Assembly: GCF_004357765.1 (NCBI RefSeq)
Contig: NZ_SMTE01000002.1
Location: forward strand, 186,001 to 250,000
Direction: 5' to 3'
DNA length: 64,000 nt
Source: Pseudomonas putida
Lineage (GTDB): Bacteria > Pseudomonadota > Gammaproteobacteria > Pseudomonadales > Pseudomonadaceae
Positions within the stretch are counted from its first letter, which is position 1, and every line of letters begins with the position of its first letter. A program made the position numbers and the translations under genes. Shown here piece by piece: positions 56,058-64,000 of the stretch. The notes below the pieces were generated by a model. The model saw only the letters and a program-made list of their open reading frames with translations, did not search any database and was not told the origin of the DNA.

Positions 56058-56636
56058 TTACTTCTGCTTCACGCCTTCGAGGCTGATATCCAGGTCCAGG
56101 GTCTGCGAGGTCGGGCCTGGGCCCTTGATGCCGAAGTCGTTCAGGTTCAGCGTGGTGGTGGCGTTGAAGCCTGCACGCTCGCCGCCCCATGGATCCTTGC
56201 CTTCGCCGTTGAAGGTGGCCTTGAAGGTGACCGGCTTGGTCACGCCATGCAAGGTCAGGTCGCCAGTCACGTCAGCGGTCTTGTCGCCGGTCGATTTGAC
56301 AGCGGTGGAGACGAACTTGGCCTCAGGGTACTTCTTCACGTCGAGGAAGTCGGCGCTGGCGATGTGCTTGTCACGCTCGGCATGGTTCGACCACAGGCTG
56401 GCGGTTTTCAGATCGACGCTGATCTTGCTGGCTTCTGGCTTGGCGCTGTCCCAGCTGAAGGTGCCGTCGAAGTCCTTGAAGGTGCCATGGATGAAGCTGT
56501 AGCCCAGGTGGCTGATCTTCCAGTCGACGAAAGCGTGCTGGCCTTCCTTGTCGATCTTGTACTCGGCAGCCATGGCCTGGCCAGCCGAGAGCAGTGCGGT
56601 ACCGAGCGCCAGAGCGGCAAAAGTCTTTTTCAACAT
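56058..56636 (-). CDS. yceI: YceI family periplasmic protein
   Basis: 192 residues with a signal peptide ([23 protein letters not shown]). The mature domain is the YceI lipocalin-like beta barrel: [39 protein letters not shown] and [22 protein letters not shown] are diagnostic. Homologues bind polyisoprenoids such as ubiquinone-8 and respond to alkaline or acid stress. AGGAAG precedes the ATG at 56636. It follows the cytochrome b561 gene by 33 bases, an arrangement seen in E. coli (yceJ-yceI), suggesting an electron-carrier role. Confidence 0.92.
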   Translation of the reverse strand: MLKKTFAALALGTALLSAGQAMAAEYKIDKEGQHAFVDWKISHLGYSFIHGTFKDFDGTFSWDSAKPEASKISVDLKTASLWSNHAERDKHIASADFLDVKKYPEAKFVSTAVKSTGDKTADVTGDLTLHGVTKPVTFKATFNGEGKDPWGGERAGFNATTTLNLNDFGIKGPGPTSQTLDLDISLEGVKQK

Positions 56637-56669
56637 CCTTACTTCCTTCCTATGCAATTGAGTTGAGAA

Positions 56670-57221
56670 TCAAGCTTTGCGGCCCAGCATGCGGGTCAGG
56701 GTCGCGTCACGGTCGATGAAGTGGTGCTTTAGGGCAGCCAGGGCGTGGAGCACGGCGAAGATCACCAACGCCCAGGCCAGGTACAAGTGGATCTCACCGG
56801 CCAGGTCGGCCTGATCAGGCAGATCACTGATCAGCGCAGGGACCTCGAACAATCCGAATACCGGGATGCCAACGCCATCGGCGGTTGAGATCAGATAACC
56901 GGCGATCATCACCGCGAACAGCCCCAGGTACAGCGCCAGGTGCCCCAGCTTGGCCGCCAAACGGGTGAATGCCCCATGGTTGGCCGGTGCCGGCGGCGGC
57001 GGGGTGATGAAGCGCCAGACCACCCGCAGCGTCATTACCGCCAACAACACCAGGCCGATGCTCTTGTGCAGATCCGGGCCGGCCTTGCGCCAGGGGCTGT
57101 AGTAGTCGAGTCCGACCATCCACAGGCCCAGGCCGAACAGGCCGAAGACCGCCAGAGCCACGCCCCAGTGCAGGACGATACTGACCACGCCGTAGCGAGA
57201 AGGTGAATTGCGCAGTTGCAT
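56670..57221 (-). CDS. yceJ: Cytochrome b561 (YceJ)
   Basis: 183-residue di-heme membrane cytochrome with four helices. Heme-ligand His candidates stand in VSIVLHWGVAL, DLHKSIGLVLLAV, GEIHLYLAWALVIFAVLHALAAL; RYGVVSIVLHWG is the common start of bacterial b561 proteins. E. coli YceJ and the related CybB oxidise ubiquinol or pass electrons to superoxide. It is the first gene of the yceJ-yceI operon. Confidence 0.9.
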   Translation of the reverse strand: MQLRNSPSRYGVVSIVLHWGVALAVFGLFGLGLWMVGLDYYSPWRKAGPDLHKSIGLVLLAVMTLRVVWRFITPPPPAPANHGAFTRLAAKLGHLALYLGLFAVMIAGYLISTADGVGIPVFGLFEVPALISDLPDQADLAGEIHLYLAWALVIFAVLHALAALKHHFIDRDATLTRMLGRKA

Positions 57222-57444
57222 GTTGACCTGTTTCCCCGTGAAAGCTGTGCACAGACTAACGCGAAACGTATCGAATAAAAGCGGAAAAAACTGCTTCGGA
57301 TCATCAAGAAATCCGATAGCAAGTCTGCAGGTGTCCCGTTAAGGAAACATTAACGATAGCGCTGGGAAATGAGGTTGCCAGTACCGCCTCATCCCCACCG
57401 AACCGGCACCTGACAAGGCTTGCAGGCGCCGGGGCGAGGAGCGA

Positions 57445-59106
57445 TCAGCTGGCTTTGGCCGGGGTGACCGGCGCAGGCTTGGCCTCAGGTTTGTCGGCTG
57501 TACCGAACAGCCGCGAGAAGAACCCTGGCTTCTCCTGCCGGGACTCCTCGCGCTGGGCTTCTTCGCGCTTGGCAGGCTCGGCCTTGGCAGGCGCCTTGTC
57601 AGCCTTGTCGGCCTTGCCTTCCGGCTCTGAATCACTCCCGAACAAGTTGGAGAAGAAACCACCCTTGCCCTTGGCTGCGTTGGCGGCTGGCGTGGCGGCC
57701 ACCGGAGCGGCTTTCTCCGGCTCGAACGACTTGCCGGCAAGCAAGTCCTGGACCTGGCCGGCTGCGCGCTGGCCACTGCGCAGGGCGCCCTCCAGGGTTC
57801 CCGGGTACATCGCGTCGGTGTGCTCACCGGCGAACGCCACGCGTTGCACCGGTCGCTCCCACAGCCGCCAATACTTGCTGATCTGCCCCGGCCCATAGGC
57901 CAGGTAGGCACCCCCGGTACCCGCATCGGTGCTGTAGCGCTTGACCTCGTAGCCGGTGAACGAGCCGCGGGCCTGTGGATAGAAGGCATGCAGGCGGATG
58001 AGCACCTGGTCGACCATCTGCTTGTCACCAAATGCCTGCAACAGGCGAGCGTTATCGCCGGACAGGTTGATCACTACATTGGCGCCGCCTTTGAGCGCCG
58101 GTTCGATCCACAACATGCCCAAGCCTGCGTTGCTGAAGATTTCGCCGGACATGCGCGCACGGCTTTCCCAGACTGGCTTCTTGAACTTGAGCATCAACTG
58201 GTCGCGCCAACCGTAGTTGGTCCCTTTGAGTGCCGCCAGATGCTGGCTGTCCAGCCCAGGGATCATCTGGATCTTGGCCAGGGCGCGCAGTGGCACGGCC
58301 ATGACCAGGTAATCGGCCTGGTAACCGACACTGCCGACCTTGACCGTCACGCCGTCCTTGTCCTGAACGACGGAGGTGACCGGCGAGTTGGTCTTGATGG
58401 TCTTGAGCTGCTTGACGAAGGCCTGGGCCAGCACCGGACTGCCGCCCGGCAAGCGCGCGGCGCGCAAGTCGCGATCGCTGACGCCGCGATAGACACGGTT
58501 CTGCTGAGCGAAGTAAAGCAGGGACAGACGTGAAGGCTCGTCGTAGCGGGTACGGATCTGCTGGTTGATCAACTGGCGGGCGGTGGCGGGCAGCTGCAAC
58601 TTGTCGAGCCAGGTGGAAACGTTGATCTGATCAAGGGCGAACAGCGTGCTGTTGGCCTGGGGCTTGAGCGGGTCTTCGATGGAGCGCGCCAGGTCATCGA
58701 GGGTTTTCTCGTAGCGCTTGAGCGCTTCGGCGGTAGCCGGTTGTTTGGTGGCAAGGTCGGTGGCGCTGAAGTATTCGCCATCGATCAGATAACCCGGGGT
58801 CCGAACGAACTCGGGTGCCGGCAGTGTTTCAAGCTTGAAACGGTCCAGGTACTGGTTGAGCACCGGCTGCGCCTTGCTGTTGCCGATCCACTCGCTGGTG
58901 GCCAGGCCCGATCGCCCGCCCATGCCCGACTTGGCCTCCAGCAAGGTCACCTGCCAGCCTTTGCTCTGCAGCTCATAGGCAGCGGTCAAGCCCGCCAGGC
59001 CGCCGCCGACGACGATTGCCGAGGGTGTCTTGTCCTTCGCCAGCGCGGCGCCGCTGGACACACCGATCAATACCAACGCGCACAGGCGCACCCAAGCAGC
59101 AGCCAT
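57445..59106 (-). CDS. Periplasmic flavin monoamine oxidase family protein with repeated tail
   Basis: 553 residues. A signal peptide (MAAAWVRLCALVLIGVSSGAALA) is followed by the FAD-binding start SAIVVGGGLAGLTAAYELQSKGWQVTLLEAKSGMGGRSG and a C-terminal FAD motif GGAYLAYGPGQISKYWRLW, FAGEHTDAMYPGTLEGALRSGQRAA. The last ~95 residues are Lys/Ala/Pro/Glu-rich and contain two copies of a short hydrophobic unit, GGFFSNLFGSDSEPEG and PGFFSRLFGTADKPEA. Amine or amino acid oxidation is expected but the substrate is unknown. I chose the ATG at 59106, with GGAG nine bases upstream, over the frame start at 59313. Confidence 0.85.
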   Translation of the reverse strand: MAAAWVRLCALVLIGVSSGAALAKDKTPSAIVVGGGLAGLTAAYELQSKGWQVTLLEAKSGMGGRSGLATSEWIGNSKAQPVLNQYLDRFKLETLPAPEFVRTPGYLIDGEYFSATDLATKQPATAEALKRYEKTLDDLARSIEDPLKPQANSTLFALDQINVSTWLDKLQLPATARQLINQQIRTRYDEPSRLSLLYFAQQNRVYRGVSDRDLRAARLPGGSPVLAQAFVKQLKTIKTNSPVTSVVQDKDGVTVKVGSVGYQADYLVMAVPLRALAKIQMIPGLDSQHLAALKGTNYGWRDQLMLKFKKPVWESRARMSGEIFSNAGLGMLWIEPALKGGANVVINLSGDNARLLQAFGDKQMVDQVLIRLHAFYPQARGSFTGYEVKRYSTDAGTGGAYLAYGPGQISKYWRLWERPVQRVAFAGEHTDAMYPGTLEGALRSGQRAAGQVQDLLAGKSFEPEKAAPVAATPAANAAKGKGGFFSNLFGSDSEPEGKADKADKAPAKAEPAKREEAQREESRQEKPGFFSRLFGTADKPEAKPAPVTPAKAS

Positions 59107-59311
59107 GTCGGCGAACTCCGAGTTGAAGTAGCGAAAAAAGGGAGATCTGGGTCTCGAAAGACGATGCGTTAAGAATACGTCAGGTACCGGCACCTCGCCA
59201 GCGCAGCGGCAACAAGTGCCTTTGGCAACTGGCATTTTTGTCAGTAGCGCAGACAGACCATGCGGGCGATGCTGGCCCACAGGCTGCCAACCGAACAAAG
59301 GGGGGTGGAGC

Positions 59312-59809
59312 ATGCGCTACAAGGAGCAGTTCGAAGACTTCGACCACGTCGGCCAGCAGAGTCTCGTGCCGTGTCAGGCGTTGCATACCGACTCGGGCCT
59401 GAGCATCCGCGCCAACAGCATCGCCGGCGCCGGCCTGCACGAGGCCTTCCGCGGCGAGGATGGCACCGAACTGGTGATTGGCGAGAACTGCGACGTGGAA
59501 ATCGCTTTCAATCAGGAGGTCGAACAACTGCACCTGGAGTTGTACGTGGTCAGCGACCGGGAGGGCGAGCTAAGGGATCTGGCCGACGCGCAGGGCCTGG
59601 AGGGCGATCCGCAACTGGCACCGCTGAGCTACTTCTACTGGATCACGCTCACCGGCAGTGGCTACACCGAATTCCTCCCCGGCCCCGTGTTCAGCCGCCC
59701 TTCCAGCCATCTGGTCCTGGGGCCGTTTCGTCGCCTGACCATCTCCACCTCTCAGGCCGGCACCGTGCACATCCGCAGACTGCGGTGGACGCCTACCTGC
59801 CGCCACTGA
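59312..59809 (+). CDS. Conserved hypothetical protein
   Basis: 165 residues, acidic, without signal peptide or transmembrane segment. It begins MRYKEQFEDFDHVGQQSL and has beta-rich segments (TELVIGENCDVEIAFNQEVEQLHLELYVVSD; SYFYWITLTGSGYTEFLPGP; SSHLVLGPFRRLTISTSQAGTVHIRRLRW). I do not recognise the family. GGTGGAG precedes the ATG at 59312, chosen over the frame start at 59216. It is divergent from the amine oxidase and 91 bases upstream of bioA. The pattern looks like a small beta-sandwich, but that is only an impression. Confidence 0.65.
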   Translation: MRYKEQFEDFDHVGQQSLVPCQALHTDSGLSIRANSIAGAGLHEAFRGEDGTELVIGENCDVEIAFNQEVEQLHLELYVVSDREGELRDLADAQGLEGDPQLAPLSYFYWITLTGSGYTEFLPGPVFSRPSSHLVLGPFRRLTISTSQAGTVHIRRLRWTPTCRH

Positions 59810-59900
59810 ACACGCCCAGCGAACCATGGCGGTTGTCCTGCCTCCCGGCATTGCTTAGGCTTACGCGGTCAATCAAGCCGCGTCGCCAGGAGAAGTGCCC

Positions 59901-61307
59901 ATGGGCCTCAACGATCAGTGGATGCAACGTGACCTCAAGGTCCTGTGGCACCCCTGCACCCAGATGAAAGACCACGAGCAACTGCCGCTGATCCCGATCA
60001 AGCGCGGCGAAGGCGTATGGCTCGAGGATTTCGAGGGCAAGCGCTACCTGGATGCCGTGAGCAGCTGGTGGGTCAACGTCTTCGGCCACGCCAACCCGCG
60101 CATCAACCAGCGCATCAAGGATCAGGTCGACCAGCTGGAACACGTGATCCTGGCCGGTTTCAGCCACCAGCCGGTGATCGAGCTGTCCGAGCGCCTGGTC
60201 GCCATGACGCCGGCCGGGCTCGACCGGGTGTTCTACGCCGACAATGGCTCATCATGCATCGAAGTCGCCCTGAAGATGAGCTTCCACTACTGGCAGAACA
60301 TCGGCCAGCCGGCGAAGAAACGCTTCGTCACCCTCACCAACAGCTATCACGGCGAAACCATCGCGGCCATGTCGGTGGGCGATGTGCCGCTGTTCACCGA
60401 AACCTACAAGGCATTGCTGCTCGACACCCTCAAGGTACCGAGCCCCGACTGCTACCAGCGCCCTGAAGGCATGGGCTGGGAAGAGCATTCGCGCAACATG
60501 TTCGCGGCCATGGAGCAGACCCTGGCGGAGCATCACCAAACCATCGCCGCCGTGATCATCGAACCGCTGATCCAGGGTGCCGGCGGCATGCGCATGTACC
60601 ACCCGGTCTACCTCAAGCTGCTGCGCGAAGCCTGTGACCGTTACGGCGTGCACCTGATCCATGACGAGATCGCCGTGGGCTTCGGCCGCACCGGCACGAT
60701 GTTCGCCTGCGAACAGGCCGGCATCCGCCCGGACTTCCTGTGCCTGTCCAAGGCGCTCACCGGCGGCTACCTGCCCCTGGCCGCCTGCCTGACCACCGAC
60801 ACCGTGTACCAGGCGTTCTACGACGACTACCCGACCCTGCGGGCCTTCCTCCACTCGCACAGTTACACCGGCAACCCGCTGGCCTGCGCGGCCGCCCTGG
60901 CGACTCTGGACATTTTCGAGCAGGACAACGTGATCGAGGCCAACAAAGCACTCGCCACGCGCATGGCCAGCGCCACCGCGCACCTGGCCGAACATGCCCA
61001 TGTCGCCGAGATCCGCCAGACCGGCATGGCCCTGGCCATCGAAATGGTCCAGGACAAAGCCAGCAAGACCGCCTATCCGTGGCAGGAGCGGCGCGGCCTG
61101 AAGGTCTTCGAGCATGCCCTGACCCGAGGCGCTTTGCTGCGACCGCTGGGCAGCGTGGTGTACTTCCTGCCGCCCTATGTGATCACCCCCGAGCAGATCG
61201 ACTTCCTGGCCGAGGTGGCCAGCGAAGGCATCGACATCGCCACCCGCAGCAGCGTGAGCGTGGCAGTGCCAGCAGACTTCCATCCCGACTTTCGCGATCC
61301 GGGTTGA
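59901..61307 (+). CDS. bioA: Adenosylmethionine-8-amino-7-oxononanoate aminotransferase
   Basis: 468-residue PLP aminotransferase of biotin synthesis, using SAM as amino donor to form 7,8-diaminopelargonate. VLWHPCTQMKDHEQLPLIPIKRGEGVWLEDFEGKRYLDAVSSWWVNVFGH is the BioA start, with the WWVN block that binds substrate; FYADNGSSCIEVALKMSFHYW follows; LIHDEIAVGFGRTGTMFACEQ holds the PLP-contacting Asp; FLCLSKALTGGYLPLAA has the Schiff-base Lys. AGGAGAAGTGCCC precedes the ATG at 59901. The other biotin genes are not in this window. Confidence 0.93.
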   Translation: MGLNDQWMQRDLKVLWHPCTQMKDHEQLPLIPIKRGEGVWLEDFEGKRYLDAVSSWWVNVFGHANPRINQRIKDQVDQLEHVILAGFSHQPVIELSERLVAMTPAGLDRVFYADNGSSCIEVALKMSFHYWQNIGQPAKKRFVTLTNSYHGETIAAMSVGDVPLFTETYKALLLDTLKVPSPDCYQRPEGMGWEEHSRNMFAAMEQTLAEHHQTIAAVIIEPLIQGAGGMRMYHPVYLKLLREACDRYGVHLIHDEIAVGFGRTGTMFACEQAGIRPDFLCLSKALTGGYLPLAACLTTDTVYQAFYDDYPTLRAFLHSHSYTGNPLACAAALATLDIFEQDNVIEANKALATRMASATAHLAEHAHVAEIRQTGMALAIEMVQDKASKTAYPWQERRGLKVFEHALTRGALLRPLGSVVYFLPPYVITPEQIDFLAEVASEGIDIATRSSVSVAVPADFHPDFRDPG

Positions 61308-61375
61308 ACCCGCTTCCCCACGGTCCCACCCGCTCCCACAGGGGGCATGCGTCCTTCCATATTTCGAGCTGAACC

Positions 61376-62095
61376 ATGAGACTGTCCCGCTTCTTCATCG
61401 ACGCCCCCCTGAGCCTTGGCCAGCACGACCTGCCCGAAGCCCAGGCCCATTACATCGGCCGCGTGTTGCGCATGGGCCCCGGCGATGCCGTGCAACTGTT
61501 CGACGGCAGCGGCCAGGAGTACCTTGGCCAGTTGCTCGAGGTGGGCAAGAAAAACGTCCGGGTCAGCCTTGACCAGGCGCTTGCCGGCCAGCCCGACTCG
61601 CCCTTGCAGATTCATCTCGGCCAGGGCCTGTCCCGCGGCGAACGCATGGACTGGGCGATCCAGAAGGCCACCGAACTGGGCGCCAACGAAATCACCCCGA
61701 TCGTCAGCGAACGCTGCGAAGTGCGTCTGAAGGACGAGCGCGCCTACAAGCGTCTGGCCCATTGGCGCCAAGTGGCGATCAGCGCCTGCGAGCAGTGCGG
61801 ACGCTCGACCTTGCCAGTGATCCACCCACCGCTGACCCTGGCCGAATGGCTCAAGGGCAGCGAGGCCGAGCTCAAACTGGTGCTGCACCCGGTGGCAAAA
61901 CCGCTGACCAGCCATGCCAAGCCGGCCAAGCTGGCGTTCTTGATCGGCCCGGAAGGTGGTCTGAGCGAAGCGGAAGTCGATCAGGCCAAGGCTGCGGGTT
62001 TCCATGCCGCACGCCTGGGCCCGCGCGTGCTGCGCACCGAAACCGCGCCGGTGGTGGCCCTTTCGGTGGCGCAGCAACTGTGGGGCGATTTCTAG
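61376..62095 (+). CDS. rsmE: 16S rRNA (uracil-1498 N3)-methyltransferase
   Basis: 239-residue SPOUT methyltransferase modifying U1498 of 16S rRNA. N-terminal PUA-like part MRLSRFFIDAPLSLGQHDLPEAQAHYIGRVLRMGPGDAVQLFDG; SPOUT knot AFLIGPEGGLSEAEVDQAKAAGFHAARLGPRVLRTETAPVVALSVAQQLWGDF with GPEGGLS and LGPRVLRTETA that bind SAM. It follows bioA by 68 bases, which contain half a REP; the two may be cotranscribed. Confidence 0.95.
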   Translation: MRLSRFFIDAPLSLGQHDLPEAQAHYIGRVLRMGPGDAVQLFDGSGQEYLGQLLEVGKKNVRVSLDQALAGQPDSPLQIHLGQGLSRGERMDWAIQKATELGANEITPIVSERCEVRLKDERAYKRLAHWRQVAISACEQCGRSTLPVIHPPLTLAEWLKGSEAELKLVLHPVAKPLTSHAKPAKLAFLIGPEGGLSEAEVDQAKAAGFHAARLGPRVLRTETAPVVALSVAQQLWGDF

Positions 62096-62105
62096 CCCTC
62101 CAGCA

Positions 62106-62723
62106 CTAGCGCACGTAGACCGAAACAGCGACGAAGTGCAGCAGGCTGCCGGTGATCACGAACAGGTGCCAGATGCCATGGGCGTGGCGCAGGCGGCTGT
62201 CGAGGGCGAAGAAGATGATGCCGATGGTGTAGAACAAGCCGCCGGCTGCCAACCAGGCGAAGCCGGCGGCACCCAGGGTGTGCAACAGCGGCTTGACCGC
62301 CACCAGCACCACCCAGCCCATCACCGCGTAGATGATGATCGACAGGATCCGCGCTTCCGAACGCGGTTTGATCTCCTGCAACATGCCGATCACCGCCAAT
62401 CCCCAGACCACGCCGAACAGGCTCCAACCCCAGGGGCCGCGCAGGCTGACCAGGCAAAAAGGGGTATAGCTGCCGGCGATGAGCAGGTAGATCGACAGGT
62501 GATCGAGCTTGCGCATGATCACCTTCGCCCGCCCGCGAGTGCTGTGGTAGAGCGTGGAGATGCTGTAGAGCAGCAGCAAGGTGCTGCCGTAGATGGAGAA
62601 GCTGACGATCTTCCAGGGATCGCCTTGCAAGCCCGCGACGACGATCAGCCAGCTTGCCCCGATACAGGCCAGGACGGCACCGACCAGGTGGGTCCAGGCA
62701 TTGAAGCGTTCACCGTAGTACAT
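62106..62723 (-). CDS. trhA: Hemolysin III family membrane protein (TrhA)
   Basis: 205 residues with seven hydrophobic helices, of the PAQR/hemolysin III family. YYGERFNAWTHLVGAVLACIG, ISTLYHSTRGRAKVIMRKLDHLSIYLLIAGSYTPFCL (with His and Asp of the predicted metal site) and RHAHGIWHLFVITGSLLHF (second His pair) are characteristic. E. coli YqfA/TrhA influences membrane fatty acid homeostasis; 'hemolysin' is historical. AGGAGGTCTGTGTTTGC precedes the ATG. It converges with rsmE, 10 bases apart. Confidence 0.9.
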   Translation of the reverse strand: MYYGERFNAWTHLVGAVLACIGASWLIVVAGLQGDPWKIVSFSIYGSTLLLLYSISTLYHSTRGRAKVIMRKLDHLSIYLLIAGSYTPFCLVSLRGPWGWSLFGVVWGLAVIGMLQEIKPRSEARILSIIIYAVMGWVVLVAVKPLLHTLGAAGFAWLAAGGLFYTIGIIFFALDSRLRHAHGIWHLFVITGSLLHFVAVSVYVR

Positions 62724-62800
62724 GCAAACACAGACCTCCTGAGATGGGCTGGGTTCCTGACATGGAGCGTGCCCGCGAAGAGGCCCGCACAGACCCCATC

Positions 62801-63274
62801 CTACCCAAACCCAGATTGCAGATCCGCGTCACGCACCAATCTTTCCAAGCCCACCAGATCCGGCACTCGCGCAATCTGGTCGCCCACCTGCACCGCCGCC
62901 AGCTCAAGGCTGCCCAACGCCACATCCACATAGTTGAGCTGGCTGTCGAGTTTGCACGAGCGCGGGATGTCCTGCAGTAGCACGGCCAGGTAGCGCAGTC
63001 CCGTGTCGCCCAGGGCATTGAGCACGACGATACGGGCCCGCTCGCCACAAGGCGTCTCGCCACCGCATGCGGTTTCGAAACCGATCAGCGGCAGGCGCTG
63101 CTGCCGCCAGTCGATCCAGCCCAGGTGCCAGGCCGGCTGCCCTGGCTGGCATGCCAGATTGCGCTGGCCGATCAACTCGGCCACGGCGACGTTCGGCAAT
63201 ACCAGAGTGCGGTCACCCAGCGGCAGCAACAGACCGGTGAGGGTGCTGCGCTGACCGGCGATCATTTCAAGCAT
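62801..63274 (-). CDS. CheW-like scaffold protein (ChpC-like)
   Basis: 157 residues forming a single CheW domain: LTGLLLPLGDRTLVLPNVAVAELIG at the start, WHLGWIDWRQQRLPLIGFE in the middle (the usual G-x-x-x-W-R/G-x-x-x-P-V/L pattern) and IVVLNALGDTGLRYLAVLLQDIPRS after it. It would couple the ChpA kinase to a receptor of the type IV pilus/twitching chemosensory system. The ATG at 63274 overlaps the end of the kinase gene by eight bases. In P. aeruginosa the chp cluster has chpB between chpA and chpC; here the two are adjacent. Confidence 0.82.
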   Translation of the reverse strand: MLEMIAGQRSTLTGLLLPLGDRTLVLPNVAVAELIGQRNLACQPGQPAWHLGWIDWRQQRLPLIGFETACGGETPCGERARIVVLNALGDTGLRYLAVLLQDIPRSCKLDSQLNYVDVALGSLELAAVQVGDQIARVPDLVGLERLVRDADLQSGFG

Positions 63275-64000
63275 GCTGCTGGCTCCAATGGGCGATGCTC
63301 TGCAACACCACCGATTCCTGGTAGGGCTTGCCGAGGTAGTCGTTGACGCCGATGGCCATGGCCCGCTCACGGTGCTTCTGGCCGGTACGCGAGGTGATCA
63401 TGATGATCGGCAGGTCCTTGAGGCGGGCATCACCACGAATGCGCGTCGCCACCTCGAAGCCGTCCATGCGCGGCATCTCGATATCCAGCAGCAGTATATC
63501 GGGGCGATGGACATCCAATTGCGCCATGGCGTCGACGCCGTCCTTGGCCGTCAGCACGCTCATGCCATGGCGCTCGAGCAGCCGGCTGGTGACCTTGCGC
63601 ACGGTCACCGAGTCATCCACCACCATCACCAACAACGGCCGCCGTGGCGCCGGCCCGAACAGCGTGCGCTGCACCCCGCTGCCACCGGGCAGGCGTGCCA
63701 GCCGGCGCTGCTGGCCACGCAACTGACCGAGCAGGTCGAGAATCAGCACCACCCGACCATCCCCCAGCAAGGTCGCGCCAGACAACCCGGCAACGGCAGC
63801 GAACTGCGGCCCCAGGCTCTTGACCACGATTTCCCGGCTCGGTGACAGGCTGTCGACCTGGATGGCGAACGACTGCTCCTGGGAATGCACCAGCAGCACC
63901 GGCAATGGCACGCGCTGGCCCAACAGGGTCGGCCTAGGCACACCCTGCACCAGCTCGCCCAGGTAACGCAGCTGGTACTCGTAACCGGCGTAGGTGTAGC
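63267..64000 (-). CDS. chpA: ChpA-type hybrid CheA kinase, C-terminal part (start beyond window)
   Basis: About 244 residues of the C-terminus are visible, open to the window edge. The right part (YEYQLRYLGELVQGVPRPTLLGQRVPLPVLLVHSQEQSFAIQVDSL) is the CheW-like regulatory domain of a CheA. After a linker rich in Arg and Pro comes a receiver domain: LLVMVVDDSVTVRKVTSRLLERHGMSVLTAKDG, phospho-acceptor Asp in LLLDIEMPRMDGF, and conserved Thr/Lys in IIMITSRTGQKHRERA, NDYLGKPYQE. ChpA/PilL controls twitching motility and cAMP in P. aeruginosa. The name follows the domain order and the adjacent CheW gene. Confidence 0.85.
   Translation of the reverse strand, partial: YTYAGYEYQLRYLGELVQGVPRPTLLGQRVPLPVLLVHSQEQSFAIQVDSLSPSREIVVKSLGPQFAAVAGLSGATLLGDGRVVLILDLLGQLRGQQRRLARLPGGSGVQRTLFGPAPRRPLLVMVVDDSVTVRKVTSRLLERHGMSVLTAKDGVDAMAQLDVHRPDILLLDIEMPRMDGFEVATRIRGDARLKDLPIIMITSRTGQKHRERAMAIGVNDYLGKPYQESVVLQSIAHWSQQHA

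Overview
This is a stretch of conserved Pseudomonas chromosome, most likely from the P. putida group. It is GC-rich and carries paired inverted REP elements of the P. putida type (a TTCGCGGGCAAGCCCGCTCC core) between genes. As far as I can recall, the gene order (msbA-waaL-core glycosyltransferases-wapO, rlmJ, putP/putA, fba-pgk-epd-tkt, metK-ligB, ahcY-metF, bioA-rsmE, CheW/ChpA) matches one region of P. putida KT2440. I see no tRNA, rRNA, insertion sequence, prophage or CRISPR array.

Layout. 1-11737: lipopolysaccharide core and O-antigen genes, nearly all on the minus strand. They run from a carbamoyltransferase (wapO) through tightly overlapping wapH, mig-14 and dnpA genes and three more glycosyltransferases to waaL and a truncated msbA; one small kinase-like gene is inserted on the plus strand. 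11877-18607: rlmJ, then the divergent proline genes putP and putA, whose 355-base intergenic region holds seven GTTGCA sites. 18860-30058: plus-strand genes for an acyl-CoA dehydrogenase, a TldD/TldE-like protease pair, an MFS exporter, the DbpA helicase, a flavoprotein and a YccS-type membrane protein. 30074-34459: a periplasmic binding protein, ElaA, a small winged-helix protein, a YgjP-type metalloprotease and a REC-GGDEF-EAL protein. 34832-41040: central carbon metabolism (tkt, epd, pgk, fba) with two small lipoprotein genes between. 41299-53645: methylation-cycle genes (sahR-like regulator, metK, ahcY, metF) interspersed with ligB, a DUF1090 protein, a cytochrome c'-like lipoprotein, mltA, a MAPEG protein, an EamA transporter, a Na+/H+ antiporter and a thioesterase. 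53987-64000: an RhlE-type helicase, yceJ-yceI, a periplasmic amine oxidase, an unknown protein, bioA, rsmE, a hemolysin III family protein, a CheW-like protein and the 3' end of a ChpA-type CheA kinase.

The most informative regulatory signals are these. (1) An ArsR-methyltransferase fusion resembling SahR, with a perfect 11-bp-arm palindrome directly upstream, heads metK. (2) An S-adenosylhomocysteine riboswitch lies in the ahcY leader with a visible Shine-Dalgarno-sequestering hairpin and an upstream 10-base segment that could block folding of the aptamer. The two SAH-sensing devices therefore appear to govern different halves of the same cycle. (3) The putP/putA region carries an operator array whose sites overlap both predicted -35 boxes. 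I found no wholly new multi-gene system; the best under-described candidates are the second TldD/TldE pair, the kinase-like protein lacking its catalytic Asp in the LPS locus, and the upstream anti-aptamer element of ahcY.
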